Positions 11,460 through 27,100 are shown, counted from the first letter of the stretch. The stretch: 64,000 nt of DNA from Enoplolaimus lenunculus (GCA_030248215.1 JASANG010003673.1:53510-117509); one strand, 5' to 3'. Notes: generated by a model not told the origin, from the letters alone. Made by a program: numbers and translations.

Positions 11460-14400
11460 CTAATAATAATGATAATAGTAATAGTAATAATAAGAATAAT
11501 AATAATAATAATAACAATAATAATAAAATAATAATAATAATAATAATAATGCTAATGCAGTTATATAACTGCCAGAAAACTGGCGTTTCACAAAATTGCT
11601 TTGCTTGAACGAGAATGCTTTCATAGACGGACCAAGATCTTTCCACTGGGCATGGTCCTTCGGACTCTTTCTAGCGATGGATACTGCAGCAAAATTCATC
11701 GTAACAGTGTCCAAAAATACCAACATCACAGAAGTTTACTTAACTAAAAACCATTTGCAGCGATCGCTCTAACGAGAATCCACACCTACTGCACGTTTTG
11801 AGATCTGTATATAATCCTAAATGTTGCCGTGCGCAGCAGCGGCGATAAAAATACAAATCTTGTATTAAAAATCGAATAATCAAAATTTATTCGGTAAAGA
11901 GTAAAAAAGGACACCGGCGCGGCGGCTGATCCAAAACCAATAGAGGATCAAAAACCTCGTGAGCAAAGCAAGTGCGAAGCCAAACACAATATCAGCATAA
12001 AATACTAATACAAATTTTTGGTTTTGAAATCTTTCTGGGGGGGGGGGGGCGCCGCCCCTCTTTTTCTGAGAAACAGCGTCACAATAAAACAACCTTACCC
12101 GGTTGAATATCGACAATGCCCATCACAGTATTCTCCTCCACAAGTTTTCCGTTTGGACACGCAAGGCGTCTTGAATTAGTTACGTCCATTGATGTTGTCC
12201 CAATGCTAAAGTGCAATATTGCTCAAAAAATCAACACATGCGATTTAAGATAAGCGTCTTGCTTTCAATCACCTAACAATTTAGGTTCTACATCAATCAA
12301 GAACATATATATACAACGGAAGAATACGGAGGACATATACGCTCTCTAAATTTGTTCAGAAGCATGGGGAAGAAATTAAATTTTCAAATCACCTTCAGTA
12401 TCTTTCAACTGTGCAGTCGTGGATAAAACAACAACTACCAAAATTAAACAAACTCTGTTTGTCCGCCGCTCAGGCATAGCCAGAAAAAACTTTTCTGTTT
12501 GAGAAATTTTCATTCAAAGGGCCTTTTCTGTTTTAAATTTATAAAATTTCGAACAAGGGGATGGCCCCCATCCCCTAGGCTACGCCCCTACTACACACAA
12601 TTTGTTCAGCAACCTCGCTTGAAAGTCATCCGAAATCTATGCAAGCGCTCCTGAAAACCTTTTAACCAAAATAGCATATTGAGCTCATTACGGATCTGCG
12701 CATATTAACTCATTCATAGCCAAATGAGCACTCGTCTCTGCCTCCAACCCACTGTAAATATCCGTGTCTCTTACCTTGGATCCACCAGGGGTCGTGTGTT
12801 CGGTGGTGTGGGTAGGGTCATATGTGACATTGTTGACGGCGACGATGCTGCGCGATTACTTGTCAAACTCACGTTTGTTGCACTAGTTGTTGTTGTTGTT
12901 ATCTGCGAGCCGGCAGTAGTTACAATACTGGCACTGGCTCCTTGACGTGAGCGAGATGTTTTATGACCGCTTTTTTGCGGTTTAATGCCTGGAGATCGTA
13001 ACGAGTAGGTTCGTGTTGGTGGCTAAAACAAGCATTAAACAAGATGCAGGTGTGTATAGCCAAACAAGAGCTGGGTACTTCAGTCTGTTTTGAACAATAT
13101 TAGGCTTAGCATAGGTTACGAATAAGGCTTACAAGCCTAAGCCCGAGCCCAACCTTTTGGCATAGCCTTCAACTTAGCCTAATCATTAAGAAAAGTGTAC
13201 AAGACACAAATTAATATACGGTGCTTAATTAAATTTATCTGTATGCAAGAATTTTGTATTGTATCAAGCAGAGTGTAAACGGATAGAAAAAAACAACGAA
13301 ACCGGAAACGGATAAATGTTTGAAAGATGTTTTATTTTTCTGCCAAACCAATTGAGGTATGCAAATATTCACCGAGCATTCTAAAGTTTTAAAGAAAAAA
13401 TAGTAAAACAATTGCAACATATCTATAACGAAAAATTGCGAGATATATACGTGGCTTACAAATAATTTTTGAACATTCACGGTATTTCTATAACGGAAAC
13501 GGATACGGATTTTTAACGGAAACGGAAACGAGTATCCGGTTACACCCTGGTATCAAGGATATTTGCAACAAAGACATCCATACCACACACAGTAGAAATT
13601 ACGAATCCTAATTGTAACATTGAGCTTACAACGTATACAAAACTAAATTGGCAAATTATAATAAATAAAATAACTAGATATAACAAAACCCAACAATTAT
13701 TTAAGCCCGCGGCAAAAAAACGGCATTTTCATTCAAGCAAAGCAGACGACAAACTTACGAAAAACGGTGGTTTATCACAATTCTTGGGTTCGATTTCCAA
13801 CGATTTTTCCCATAAATAATCTTCGATGTCTTGTTTGTTGTCGAATTCGGGAAATGGATTCAAGTTTTCGAAGAATCGCTGAAACAAAAAAAATAAAAAG
13901 TTAAAATTTATAATTTTTTTATACGTTACTGTTAACATTACAATGCTTCACCACCACTCGAATATTGTGAAATATATTGTAGTACTAGCATTTACTCTAG
14001 TTCTCTTTGACTTTTCACAAGTGATATGGGCGGCTAGTCCTTCCAGACTGCCCTTTTATCAACCAACTTCCCACCTGACACCACAAAACCAATTACAAGA
14101 CCTATAATTACCTTGACATGTTTTACCATATTCATAATGATATTTAACTTTAAACATAAGCGTATAATTTTAGCGTTATATAATTAAAATTACAGACTTT
14201 GAGTTAAATGCTAAATTTTCAAAAACTAAACGCAACCAATTAATCTAAGACAGTATCTTTGCAATTCCACAGCGTTTGAAGACGAAATTCAATTCAAACC
14301 CTCGTAGAATCGGTAAGCTACATGTCCATTTTACACAAATCTCATAAAAACCGTGACAATTAAGCTGAAACCGAAAAATCAAATCAATATTTGCCATTCA

Positions 14401-17400
14401 ACGACAACAAATGTGCCTAGCAGTCAGCAAGCGGTGCCTTTTTTTACAATTCCCCTAGATTTAAAATTACAAGACTTCTCGCCAACAATGCAAACCGCTT
14501 GTACAAACGTGTATCGACAGTTTTGAGCCGCTATATATAAAGCTTTGACAAGTGAGTTCTAAACAGCATGCAACTGTTTATACGACACCTGTATCGCATA
14601 TTATTTTCGCTTATTTGATACGTCAATTACAAGACGAAAATGACCGCAAAAAGGATGCCTTTTAGATAATATAGACACATATTTAAAAAATGCACACGGC
14701 ACAAACAGCGAACCTCCCTCCATCAGTCTGCGTTTCTGTACCTTTTGCACTGTTGCAGTCATTAGATATCCAAGACAATACATTACAGCTACCGGGGCGT
14801 AGCCTTGATATTGGAAATGTTCTATAAAAATTTCGAATACAGTTTTCTTTCTTGTGTAACCAACCGGAAAAGTCCCCATAATCAACGGGAAAAATTTATA
14901 GAAACAAACAAAAAAATGTTGTGTCTAAGGTCGAAGTTTGTAGCAAAAGATTTTTTTTACATCATTTGTTAAAAATATTCCACCACTAAGTTTCCTTTAA
15001 AATCGCTCTTTTGATTTAGTAATCCGTTCTTACATAATAAGATTTCCTTCAATCAGGGACGTATACTGGTGGAAGGATACAGGGAATATATCTAGTGGAG
15101 GGATACAAGGAATATATGTAAGCCCGAATTTTCTAAAAAATAACAATAATAAAATAGCACATTTAAAACATTTAGAATAAGCTCTGAATCCTGGCAGCAC
15201 CATTGCCTGATATACGTATATACTTCAAATTTAAATCTCCGTTATGGTCAAGTTGGAAAAATTTACGCTTGAATTAGCAATGCAACAATATTTTGACCTA
15301 CGATATAACGGAAGAACATCGAGTGAGAGAACGCGCTATTTGGTAGGCACCTGCACCAGCTGAATTACATATGTCCCCCCAATAAGCGCATTCATTCGGA
15401 CGCCCATTTTTACTGAACACGCCTTTCTGTACAGCGAAGATGTCCGCAACACAGGTCAGCGAAGTCCCGCACGCCGCCTACCTGCCTTCTGGTTTTACAG
15501 GTGTACCTACTAACATCGTCGCTCGAACCAACACAAAGAGCGCTACAACTCATCCGCTTATCATTCGGTATATCGTTTATTTAATAACAGTATCGGTTCA
15601 ACACTAGTACTAGGGTAACCAACGACTGTTTTTACCAACAATTACAGAATACATAGAACTACGAAAACTCGTCAATACTGCTAGTGTGATGCCAGGCGTA
15701 GTATTAGTATTAAAAGACATGGTGTTGTCTAAACAAACATATTTTTCGAAAAACTACTGCAAATACGTTCATATGATTCAGTCGAAAAACGAGATGAAAC
15801 TTAAATTTTACGATCGGTATACCTGCACTAAAGTGTCGTGCTGTTTTGCGTTTTAACAGCCATAAAATCACACGATGAATCGTTTGTGAAACTTAATAAT
15901 TTAGTGATATGATGCAAAAAGTCCTGATTTTAGGTTTAGCTAATTATGCAAATTATCCTGTAGCTAAGTGCCGGTTTTGAATAATGCAGCTCGAATGATA
16001 CGTTGACAATAACAAACGTCCCCAAGTACCAACTTAAAAAGAGTATCAAAACCCGTGACGCGAAGCCCAAAGCTAGCACTAATAATAAATACAATACTTG
16101 CATGAAAGAAAATCAAAAAACATAACAAAACACCAAATTACAAATATCTACAATGGTCGGAACGAAAATAAATTGTTTGAAAAACAATGAATGAACACAC
16201 AACGAACACACCGTACGTATATATCGACAATTCAGGAATGCCAATATCGATTGGTTGGGGGGGGGGGGTTAAGGAAACCCTTTCAATTTCGAGAGCCCTT
16301 TGCATCGCATTCAAAGAGCGCTTACCCGCTATGGTACTACCACAAACAACTGCCAAACCCTCTTCAAAGCAAGCTGTAATATACCGTTCATCATATACAC
16401 ATATATAGTGCTCCAAACTGCAATTTATTTAAAACAAACACACTCAAAGGGTATAAGGCCACATACCCCTTACGAATAGCAGGGGTGTTCACAAGAGGAA
16501 GAAAAAAGGGGATATATCCCCTTCGAAAATTAATTGGAAGACAAAAAAGTCACTTTTAACCGGCCTTCGAATGACCTTCCGAAGTCTACAGATCAAACAG
16601 TTGTGTTTTTCATGATATTACACCCTGTTGAAGTGAAAATCACGGCTACGCCTCGACAAACACCAACGTAGAAAGCATTACAGCAACCCCTGAAATACGT
16701 GAAACTGCAATAAACGCCTCTAATAGCCAGCGTCACAAAAGGCGGGGGGAGGGGAGGCGTGTTAACCGGAAGTCGACAAAAGCCCTCGTTCTCAATTTAC
16801 GCACAAAAACACACATATAACTTGGATGGTTATTGCGAAATTTATGTATATACAGTTCATTCATATAAAATACACATAACCCGCGCATAAACGTGAGAGG
16901 GGCAAAACTCAAAATACCAAAAAATCAACGGAAATGAAAGTAATACAATGCCGAGCGGTGGGCACGGGTAAATTTAACTAGCGGAAACAATTTACAATGT
17001 ATTCAAATAGGATTTTATGTACGTATATACAGAATGCGACCGGCTACAAAAAAATAACGGAGCCGGATAATCTAATATCGGACCGGAGCTAAGCCTAAAC
17101 CTAACCAAAAATAATAGCCTTGACCGCAGCCGCCTCTATTTTATAGCACCTAAAAACTGGATGCCGCTAAAAGAAACATGGGTCAAACAAATGTTGCGAC
17201 TGAACACAATGCTACAAAAACATAGAATAATGGATAAAGGATGTTGTTAATGCGTGGAAAATGTACCAACGTGAGAACTTAAGCTTTGTCATGTAAACAC
17301 TTTGGATACATGAGGCCATTTATGGAAGAAATGTTAGCTACGTTGTGATATTTGAATGCAATCTAGTATTAGATTTGAATGAGTTATCCGGTTCCGGCCG

Positions 17401-20400
17401 GTCACTGCAATGCCAATGTTTTGCTTAGACTCAGTGTGCAAACGAAATCCCGATTCCGGTTAGAATTCAATTACAATTCTGATTCAATTCAGTTTCACTC
17501 ATCATTTGCTTACACTTACATATCAAAGATATACATTTCGAGCCGTCGTAACGGCTTCAGTGTAAAGCCACCAAGTACCGAATATTTACGGCAGTGATCC
17601 TGAATTTCAGAAAACTGCTTTCATACAATAAAGCGTTTTCAATATCTTGCTGCGATTGTGTTTCTAGGCAAGTCCAGAAGTTAAGTTTTGATACGCTTCA
17701 GTAAAAATGAAAAATTTAAGCTAGCAGTTAATTCGAACTCAGAAAAATATATATACTTACTTTTGCGCTACTTAAACAGTACAACCAGAATCAGTGTATT
17801 AAATTTAGATGCTAGTACATTCGTTTATTATCCGGTTCTGGTAAAAAATTGATTATCCGGATCAAGCTTCCGCTTCGAGAAGGTTTCACCTCGTATAATA
17901 GAAAATTTTTTCAATCAAGATTTTCTAAAGCATGTAACCAGTGTTTTGCTCGTCTGTCCAAAACATTCGGAACAGAATATACGTCATGTAATTCTTCCCC
18001 TTGTCTACGCTTCCGATCCGAAACAGTGCGATTCTCGTACATACAGTTAAAACGAGTCTCGCAATCTCGCAGTAGAGCAATCCTCTATAGAATACAATCA
18101 GATGCCGCCTACAAACCACATAGTATATACAAGACCAAAACACAAAAACGAGAGCTTCTTTTAAAACAACACTACGACAACCACCGTTAACCACAACAAC
18201 AACAACAACAACAACAATAACAACAACAACAACAACAGGCCCGGTGGCAGGCGAGTGATGCGTCAAAAAATTCTTACGAATTTTATCTCAAACCTAACAA
18301 ATATTTATCATATCGTTTACCTACACGTACACAACATATACAACAACACCATCGATGTTAATAGTTGTCTCAATGACTTTGCTTTAAGCTGACTTTCGTT
18401 TAACGTTTGTGAGTAAAATAGTTTCCATTGGCCGGAAAGTCAAACTTATTACTGAAAAACGTCATCTGATTCCAACACTATTTTATTTGCATTACCTTGT
18501 TCCAGCCTTCTTGATCAACACAGTAACACATGGACGGATGCAGGGAGTGACCGGGTGACTAGTCACTCCCTTTCAAAGTAAAAAGTAACGATTTTTTAAA
18601 CATATTCATCAAACTATCGGTAGGTCGGATACAATGTTAACAAATTTAAAAACAAAAACGTGAAAACGTTCTTTGTGACGTATTTCGTGTTCGGTCACAC
18701 ACGTTACCGCAACTGTAAAACAGACGTATTGCTCGTCGAACTTTGTTGTACCAATCGTAGTGGGGCAGTTAAGCTAATATGCAAATTAGTTATTAGCTAA
18801 CTATTCATTTATCGCTTGTGGAGGTGTATAAACAATTTATTCAGATTCCACGCACACAAAAACCCTTCAGTAACCCTAATAATTAGTGAAATGATTTAAA
18901 AGTCATTATTTAGGCTTATCAATTAAGGAAACATGCAAATTAGCCATTAGCTAACTATTCAATTATCCTCGTACCCCAAAACCTTTACTGCTAGAATTAT
19001 ATTGCTTGTAACCATAATAATTAGTGAAATATTTTAAAAAGTCCTAAGTTAGGCTTATCACTTATGCTAATATGCAAATTAGCTAATAGTGAACTATTAA
19101 ATTATCGGTTATGGAGGTTTATAAACAACTTGTTCAGATTTCTCGTACCCAAAAATCCTTTAGTACTGAAATTAGATTGCTTGCAACCCTAATAATTAGT
19201 AAAATACAGTAAAAGTACTAATTTAGGCTTAACCAATTATGCAAATTAGTCTGTAGCTAACACATGGCCCGAAATATTAAAACTCCAATGCGAGGTTAAC
19301 ACGCCAGGATAGTGAGCTTACAAACAAAAACGTTTATCAAATCGGTTCAGCGGTTCTTGAGATTCTGTTCGGACGGACAGACGGACGGACGCACGGGCAT
19401 TCACCTTTCGTCCTCAAAGTACAAAACATAAAACGCTTAGCGAAACTCCGAGCATTGCTCGTAGTTTCGCTTCGCTCTCCACAATTCGTCGCCCATCATT
19501 ATGCTTACGCTTAGGGCTTCCGCTTATGCTTAGATGTATTCATACGCTTACGAACACGGTTGGGTGGCGACAAGTTGTTGAGCGATGAATTGTAGATTCT
19601 GGTTATACACCGCCAAAAAGTCACCCCCACCAAAAATCGTGAATCCTCAAGCGGAACTGAAAACCACTTCTAATCAATAAGTTAAAAGATCGCTAGTAAA
19701 ACGGTACAACTTCGATCGCATACAACATTTACAGCATATTACGTAAAGAACAACATCGTCATTCAATAAGGCGTCATTTTGTTGAGGTTTCAATACGGTT
19801 TCGTCAATTATATAAAGGAAGCTTATAGCAAACCCGTGAAAAATATTATTTTTCTCACTTCATTCATAAACTTTCGCTGTAGACACTTTCGTGTACAAGA
19901 ACATTCGCTTAAATGTGTCTGAGTTTTTAACATAGAGCCAGCGCATATGAAGCACTATGACTATACTCCATTATTTTTTAAACACCTACTCGCGCTGTAT
20001 TGTATTACGCTATAGCAATGAGTACGGGGTACGGGACCGTAACCAAAAGGTCTTAACCGCTGGCGTAACTATAGATCAGGTGTACGCCGCTTCTGTCAGA
20101 AAAAGATTTTCAATTTTGTGATTCTCAAACAAATTTACGTAAATATGTAATGTCTTGCGGGCGGAGGTACGGAATATAGACAACGCTAGGAATTTAATAA
20201 ACAATAGTTCATTTTATAGATTTAGACGCGCTGAGTTCAACAGTGCCATTTTTAGTGCTGCAGGGTCCCCGGTTCAATAGTTATGGCCCTTTTTATTTTA
20301 ACTTTTTACGATACAAAACATACAAACAGCAATCAAATTTGTGGAAGGAATAAAGATGGTTAAGCTTATATTTTACGAACATGTGAACGATAGATACTCG

Positions 20401-21126
20401 CTGTTCCAATTTGTGCGTTTTGGCACTATAATTTCGAGGGCCATACCGTCTGAACCGTTGGCCAGGCAGCCATAAAAATGGTATCGTTGAATTCAGCTCG
20501 TCGAGATCTATAGGGTGGACCGCTTTTTATCAAAACCAATGAAGGTCCAGATTCCGTACCTTCGCTGTCTTGCGTCAGTACACCTCAGAGATGTAAATGA
20601 GGCGACCTGTGGCCGCCCCACCTCGCCGTGCGTAGACATTTTCCCAGCCGCGCCATGGGGCCTTCGCAAGAGAAACCCACAAACTATTTGCCCCACAAAA
20701 ACAAGAAGTATACAATAAAATTAACAGTATTTCAGCTATTTTTATGCAGACTCCCATATTTTATGCAATTAATTTATCTTATCGCGACTTTTTCTCATAC
20801 GTACCGCACACTTATAAACTCAATTAGCTAAGCGGCGGACCCTACAAATTTCATTAAGAATAAAAAAACAAATTTATATATTAAAGTAAATCGAATAAGC
20901 CTCAGCTGTGAACTAAGAATTCCGAAACAGAAAGAAACCTCATCTTACAATTTTTGCCGCATATGGTTCGCCTATTCCGCCTCGTGCCATGTTACCTTAC
21001 GCACCACTTGCATCTCAGGTACACCTTAAAAATTGCTATTGACATTACACCTATAATAATAAAAATACTAACAACAACAACAACAACAACAACAATAATA
21101 ATAATAATAATAATAAAAATAAAAAT

Positions 21127-21164
<38 letters not shown>

Positions 21165-24100
21165 GCACAATGGCCGCCAAACTTGAAAAGAGGCTCAATT
21201 TCGGCATTAACCCCCTCGTTTCTGCAAAAGGGTATTCAAGAACATTCTACATGCTTGTTCCCTAACATAAATTATTTTTTCAACGTTTCAGTGAAACTAT
21301 TTCTCCGAAGGTTTTAAAAAATACACCTTCACTGCCGTACTTCCAATTAATCAACTTTTCGACTTATACTTCAAACATTACGTTAAATGGTTAAATTTAT
21401 ATATCAGGCTTCTTCCAGTGCAAGGTTGTTTTAAACATTCGACCTCTGTGAAATTTTTGGTAAAAGGTTGGTGAATTCGTTACCTATTTTTCATGCTTGA
21501 ATGATTCTGCGTTTCTGCAAAATTCTTTCTTTGGTGCGTCTCAAAACCTTCGAGACAGTTTCCGTGTCGGAATTTTATTATGCTATAGATCTACAGCACA
21601 AGGCTGCAACTTCGATGCCGCAAGGCTAATGTGTACTTCATCCACAAAAATAGGTATAGGGGAAACAAATGTGCCTAGAGCTAAGTATTTGGCCAAGCCG
21701 TTGACTAAGCCTAAGTCTATGCCTTCATTTTAGTATAGGTGAAACAAATGTACCTAAAGCTAAGTATTTGGCCAAGCCATTGACTAAGCCTAAGTCTAAG
21801 CCTTCATTTTAAACATGGGCAAAGTGTAAACGACCATGGGAAAGTAGTCAATATGAGAGCTGACACACGTTCAATACGAATCATTTTGTGTATTGAACAT
21901 AGTCGTGAACGGAAACAAAAGCGAAAGTAAATTAACTGATTTATTCGCAATAACACAGCAATTCCGTTTCCACAATTTTAATTGAAACACTCCTCCAGCT
22001 CCTACATTTACTGAACACAACCACGCAGTCCTCAAATAATGCATGCTAATCAGTATATTCCATAACTATCATTTTTACTATGTACAACAATAACCAGCCA
22101 AATTTCGATTTTCCATTATTATTATTAGAATAAACAATCAAACCAAAATACTATAGAATGAGCGCAAAACCGTCGCCAGAGGTCGAGTGGTTCAGGGTCA
22201 CCTCTCTTTGTGACATTTGACCAGGCGTTTTAGAAAGTTTCTCAATAGGTACTTTTAACACAAAAAATATTGCTTTAAAAGTTTTCAAGTCAAAATCCCA
22301 TTGCGTCGCCACAGGAAAAAACTCATTTATTTCCTCTTCTCCAGTTCAGTAACACAACGAACTTGAAATCAAAACCTAAATCAACACAAGGGTATTTGTT
22401 TAATTCCCCAATACTAAAGTTAATTTGATAGAAGATAAAAGTTTTCCACACACATTACTGTTTCTCACGTTTAAAAACCAAACCTTACGCTAATCTCAGG
22501 CTTGGGCCTAAGCCTATGTGGAAAAACGGGCGAAGGTACGGAATAGCGACCCCCCTTAGGATTTCATTAAAAACCACCCTATCCGACATAGTTTTATCCG
22601 CCGAGTTAAAAAATGTCATCCGCATCTCTGCAAGACGTCCGGTTCTTTAGTTATGGCAACCGGAATTTTCGCCTATTTAATAAACACAATACACAATACT
22701 GAACGCACTTAACTGTACATATGTATATGTACAGCACATAGCTGTAGTATATCTACAGAAAATCAATTGTTTTTTGTGGTTAGCTATTGGCTTGATCGTT
22801 TAAACGTTTGAAACTTATTCTCACGATGGAATCGATCGCTTGACCCAACAGGTGCTAAAGGTTCGGAAAACCAAACGTTTAACCGATCAAGCCAATAGCT
22901 AACCACAAAAAACAATTGATTTTCTGTAGATATACTACAGCTATGTGCTGTACATATACATATGTACAGTTAAGTGCGTTCAGTATTGTATATTGTGTGC
23001 ATTAAATAGGCGGAAATTCCGGTTGCCATAACTAAAGAACCGGACGTCGTGCAGAGATGCGGATGGCATTTTTAAACTCAGCGGATAAAACTATGTCGGA
23101 TAGGGTGGTTTTTAATGAAATCCTAGGGGGGTCGATATTCCGTACCTTCGCCGAAAACTGAAAATTTAGCATATTTGCGCCTCTTATGACGACCCCTGTT
23201 CATTGCACGCCCAACTTTGAATTTTTAAAAAAATTTTAATGTCCCTTCACGCCGAAATTTGAATTTTTGGCTGACCATTTAACGTCCAAATTTGAATTTT
23301 TAGAAAATATCAAAAATTCAAATTTGGACGTTAAATGGTCAGTGCACGTCATGCGAAGCTCAAAAATGCAAAAAATTTCAACATCGAGCCATTTTCACCT
23401 AAAACACGCCTTCTGGGACGACGCGTAAACAAACATGAAGTAACTACGCACAAAAGAGCCATTAGTCAGATACGCAGCGATCAAGCGGGGGTGGATCGGT
23501 CGGGTATATCACGAGCGAAGAATAAAAGATACGTGGCGGTATGTTATACTCGCGCGCACATCGTACACAAATGTTTTATATATTACAATACAAATGCATT
23601 CAGCCAAGCCATTTTCACGCAATCTATTTCCGGCGCAATAAAACAATCATGCGGATTTTTGTACACCAATCAGGGCATATATAAAATTTCATGCCGGTAA
23701 GGCGGGCAACACCTCATGTATATACAATATTTCTGATTTCCAGGAACTAGCAGGTATTCTAAATCTAGTTGAGTTTGTTTTTTCTTGCCTCTCCAAAAAT
23801 TTGGAGAGGGGATATATCCCCTGTATCCCCGTGTATATGTCCCTCACACCAGTAAGTTTCTGGCAAATGCGGGGGTTGTCAGAAAGGTCATAGAGGTATA
23901 TAACCAAGATAATAATACCGTTTTCCATCTTATTGAAACCCAAGTTGCTGAATAACAACGTGTATTTATAGTAACATAAGTTTCATCAATGGCGAACATA
24001 TTGCGCGATGTTCTGCCGTATGCAATCAAAAAGAATTGGGCTCTTGTACAGTTCCCTCCGACAGCCTTACGCTTAGGGGCGGACGTACAAAATATGGACC

Positions 24101-27100
24101 CCAGGGCGGAGCTATGGAATGTGCACCCCCCAGGAATTTAACCAATAATGGGTTCACTTTATAGATTTCGATGCGCTACGTTCAGCAGTACCATTTTTAC
24201 CGCTGCAGAGCCCCCGTTTCAAAAGTTATTATCCTATAAGTTTTTACTTTTTGCTACAATAACGCATGTACAACTGCCTACTAAACTTGCACAAAGAATA
24301 AATGTTTGCGCTATCATTTTGAGGGCCAAAGCTTTTGAATCGTTCGTCATGTAGCCACAAAAATGGCAGCATTGAACACAGGTCGTCGAGACACACGAGA
24401 CAGACCACGTTTTATTAAATTCATTGGGAGGGTAGAGATTCCACACCTCCGCCGGCTTAGGCTTAGGCTTAAGTATCGGAAAATGCTTACCTGCACAACA
24501 GACACCTTTGCCTAAATCTCTACCTAGGCCTTCACATTAAATATGGTGAAGTGAACCCAAAACCAGATATTTTTGAGCGATGCAGATACATCCGATTTTC
24601 AAATCACACCATACCAATTACTTCAATAGCTTTCATGTATGACCATTTAAAATTGCAAGTTAGATGTATATTTAACACATGCTGTAACTTTTTATCCCAT
24701 TAATCGACGTGTAAATTTTCAAAAATTACTACGTTCGCTCATTCATAAAACGCATTATGTGTATCTAATCTCCGCTAGAAGACAGATCGTTTATGAATGA
24801 TAATCAACACTAAAGGTTAGAGCTGCAGGCGACACGCGTGTACCGGTTACCCGGGGGAAACCGCGTTCCGGGTCTGCGTTACATCAAAATCCGGTTTCCG
24901 GTAGATTTCTTGCCGGAGTTAACGGCACACCTCCGATAGTACCATACCTATGGTAAAACAAACCATGATTCTATAAGTCTCAGGCAGAATTTTTATTTGA
25001 GGTTTCGTCAATTTTAGTATTGACACTTTCCGTATTTTACAAATGTGTCGTTGGTAAAGTTGCTTGTAGGTTTCAAGGACAGTCAATAGGAGTGCTGCAA
25101 CGAGTGGGGGCGTTCTGTTCCATTTGCGCAAGCGGAATAAAATATTTTTCAACCTCAAGTCCGCGGTTCTGGTTTAATATGTGGCAAAAAAGGCAACTGT
25201 ATCTGGTTCCGTTATCCGGTTTTAAATTTTGCAATAAGATTTCGTAATAAAATTGCGTTAGACTGCTCGTTCGCTTCGCTCGCATGGTTTTATCCGTGCT
25301 CAAAAAATGCTTAACTATCACACAGTGGCGTACCGAGAAATTTTGATTGAAGGGCGCATCCTCAGGCTTGTGTCTTTTTTCCGACTAAAAGCAAACTTAG
25401 ACTCCTTTAGCAGTATGGATCTCAAGTTTTTTCCGTGGGATTTATGAGGTTGGTCACGTTCCCCTAGTTGGCCCCGAGATCAATTTCAGAATTCTGTTTT
25501 AGGTCCTTAAAATTTGACAGTTTGGGTATCTGGAAAGGTCGAATAGTTTGCCATTTGAACACGATTTGAAAAAACCTTGAACGAAGCGAGCGAAAAGCTA
25601 GACACTATTGTCTTGAAGCTTTGCACAATTTTTACTATTTTTAGTTTTGAGCTGGTTAGGTTGGGGAATTTAATTTTGATGTCTACCTTTGAACAGCGCC
25701 GCAGTCAAAATTTTTTGAAAATTGATCAGTGAAAAACATCGCGAGCGTATCGAGCCAGAAATCATACCTAATTTTTGCATTTAATGTAAATAATGACGCC
25801 AGTACTGATTCCCATTGGGTGGGCCGTGCCCCACCCTCTCGGTACGCCCCTGCTATAACAAGGGCCGTTTAATTTGCGAAATTTCCATTTTGACAGGTTT
25901 AACCTATTTTAATACCATTTTCAGATGACGAGGGGTCCCTAGTTTGTCGGGTTTTGGAGAAGCTCGGATACCTCAACGAAAGCCCTATGTAGGAAGCCGG
26001 GATCAACCGGATATTAGGTTTCATATTTGTGTAATCAATATCCATACAAAATTAAAATTTTTGAATGTTACTAGTGGAAATATGTAAAAAAACAATGTCT
26101 ATGAAACCTGGAGCCAAAACTTAACATTTACGGTGACTGAAACCTTGCGAGCGAAGCCAGTTATAAACCAGCCAAACCATCTCTGCAATTAATCTAACAG
26201 CAACGTAAGCTTTGTGAGGGTTCGTTGGAGCGAATTAACTGCTAGATCCTTAGATTCACCATTCACCATTAAATTTGTACTGCATTATTGACTTTGAAAT
26301 AGCGCAACTTTGAAACAAAGAATACCGTCAAGCTGTAATGTTAAAAATGACTGATAATTAGACAGCGCCGAATGTGCCACAACGCTTGCGGCTTTTGTGC
26401 ATCAAAGTATTAATATACAAGTTTCAGTCAAAAACCACTTCCGCCTACGCACAATTATGACATTTCGTGATCGAAAAATAAACAACATAAACACAAAACA
26501 GTCAAAACTCAGCCAGCCCCAGCAATATATATATTTATACGTACACAACAAATGGATTTGAACACAAAATTTAAATTTTACGTAAATCGCTCGCTGCGTT
26601 AAAGTGTAAACTTGAATATTGCAATACCGTCGTTTTGTTTGCAGAGATTTGCGTTGCACCGGAAATCGCTGTTGTGTACAATTTCAAAAGTTCCATCAAA
26701 ACAACAATGAACGCAATTTGTTTAACCAGTCGTACTGAAACTATTTACATTTCTTGAGCAAAGTTAAGCCTACTTATCATCCCAAACTCGAATGTACCAG
26801 ATATGCTATGCTAAATGCTATGCTTATTCGTAAGTTTCTAGCCAGGATTGAAGTGTGGTATTTTGTTAAAGGTCACATTTGAATTTTCCATGCTATAAAA
26901 TCCCTCAGCCAATAACCTTACAACCTTCAATCTTGAATCTTAGACCCTGCCTTTATTTGACAACTTTACCAGCAAAGCCGTGCGGTCTCAGTCAAAAACC
27001 AAAACTCGAGATCCAACTACCGAGACTAATGTATCTGCTTAGAATTGCCGATTAACTTGTAATATTAAACAACATAATACAAACAAGACTATATAGTCAT

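Noticed and set aside
17849-18190. Plus-strand 113-codon frame in the large intron
   Set aside because: No similarity. It is next to a CAA microsatellite and has no supporting signals.
23335-23700. Plus-strand 121-codon frame starting in the hairpin
   Set aside because: No recognised domain. Its start is inside repeat sequence.
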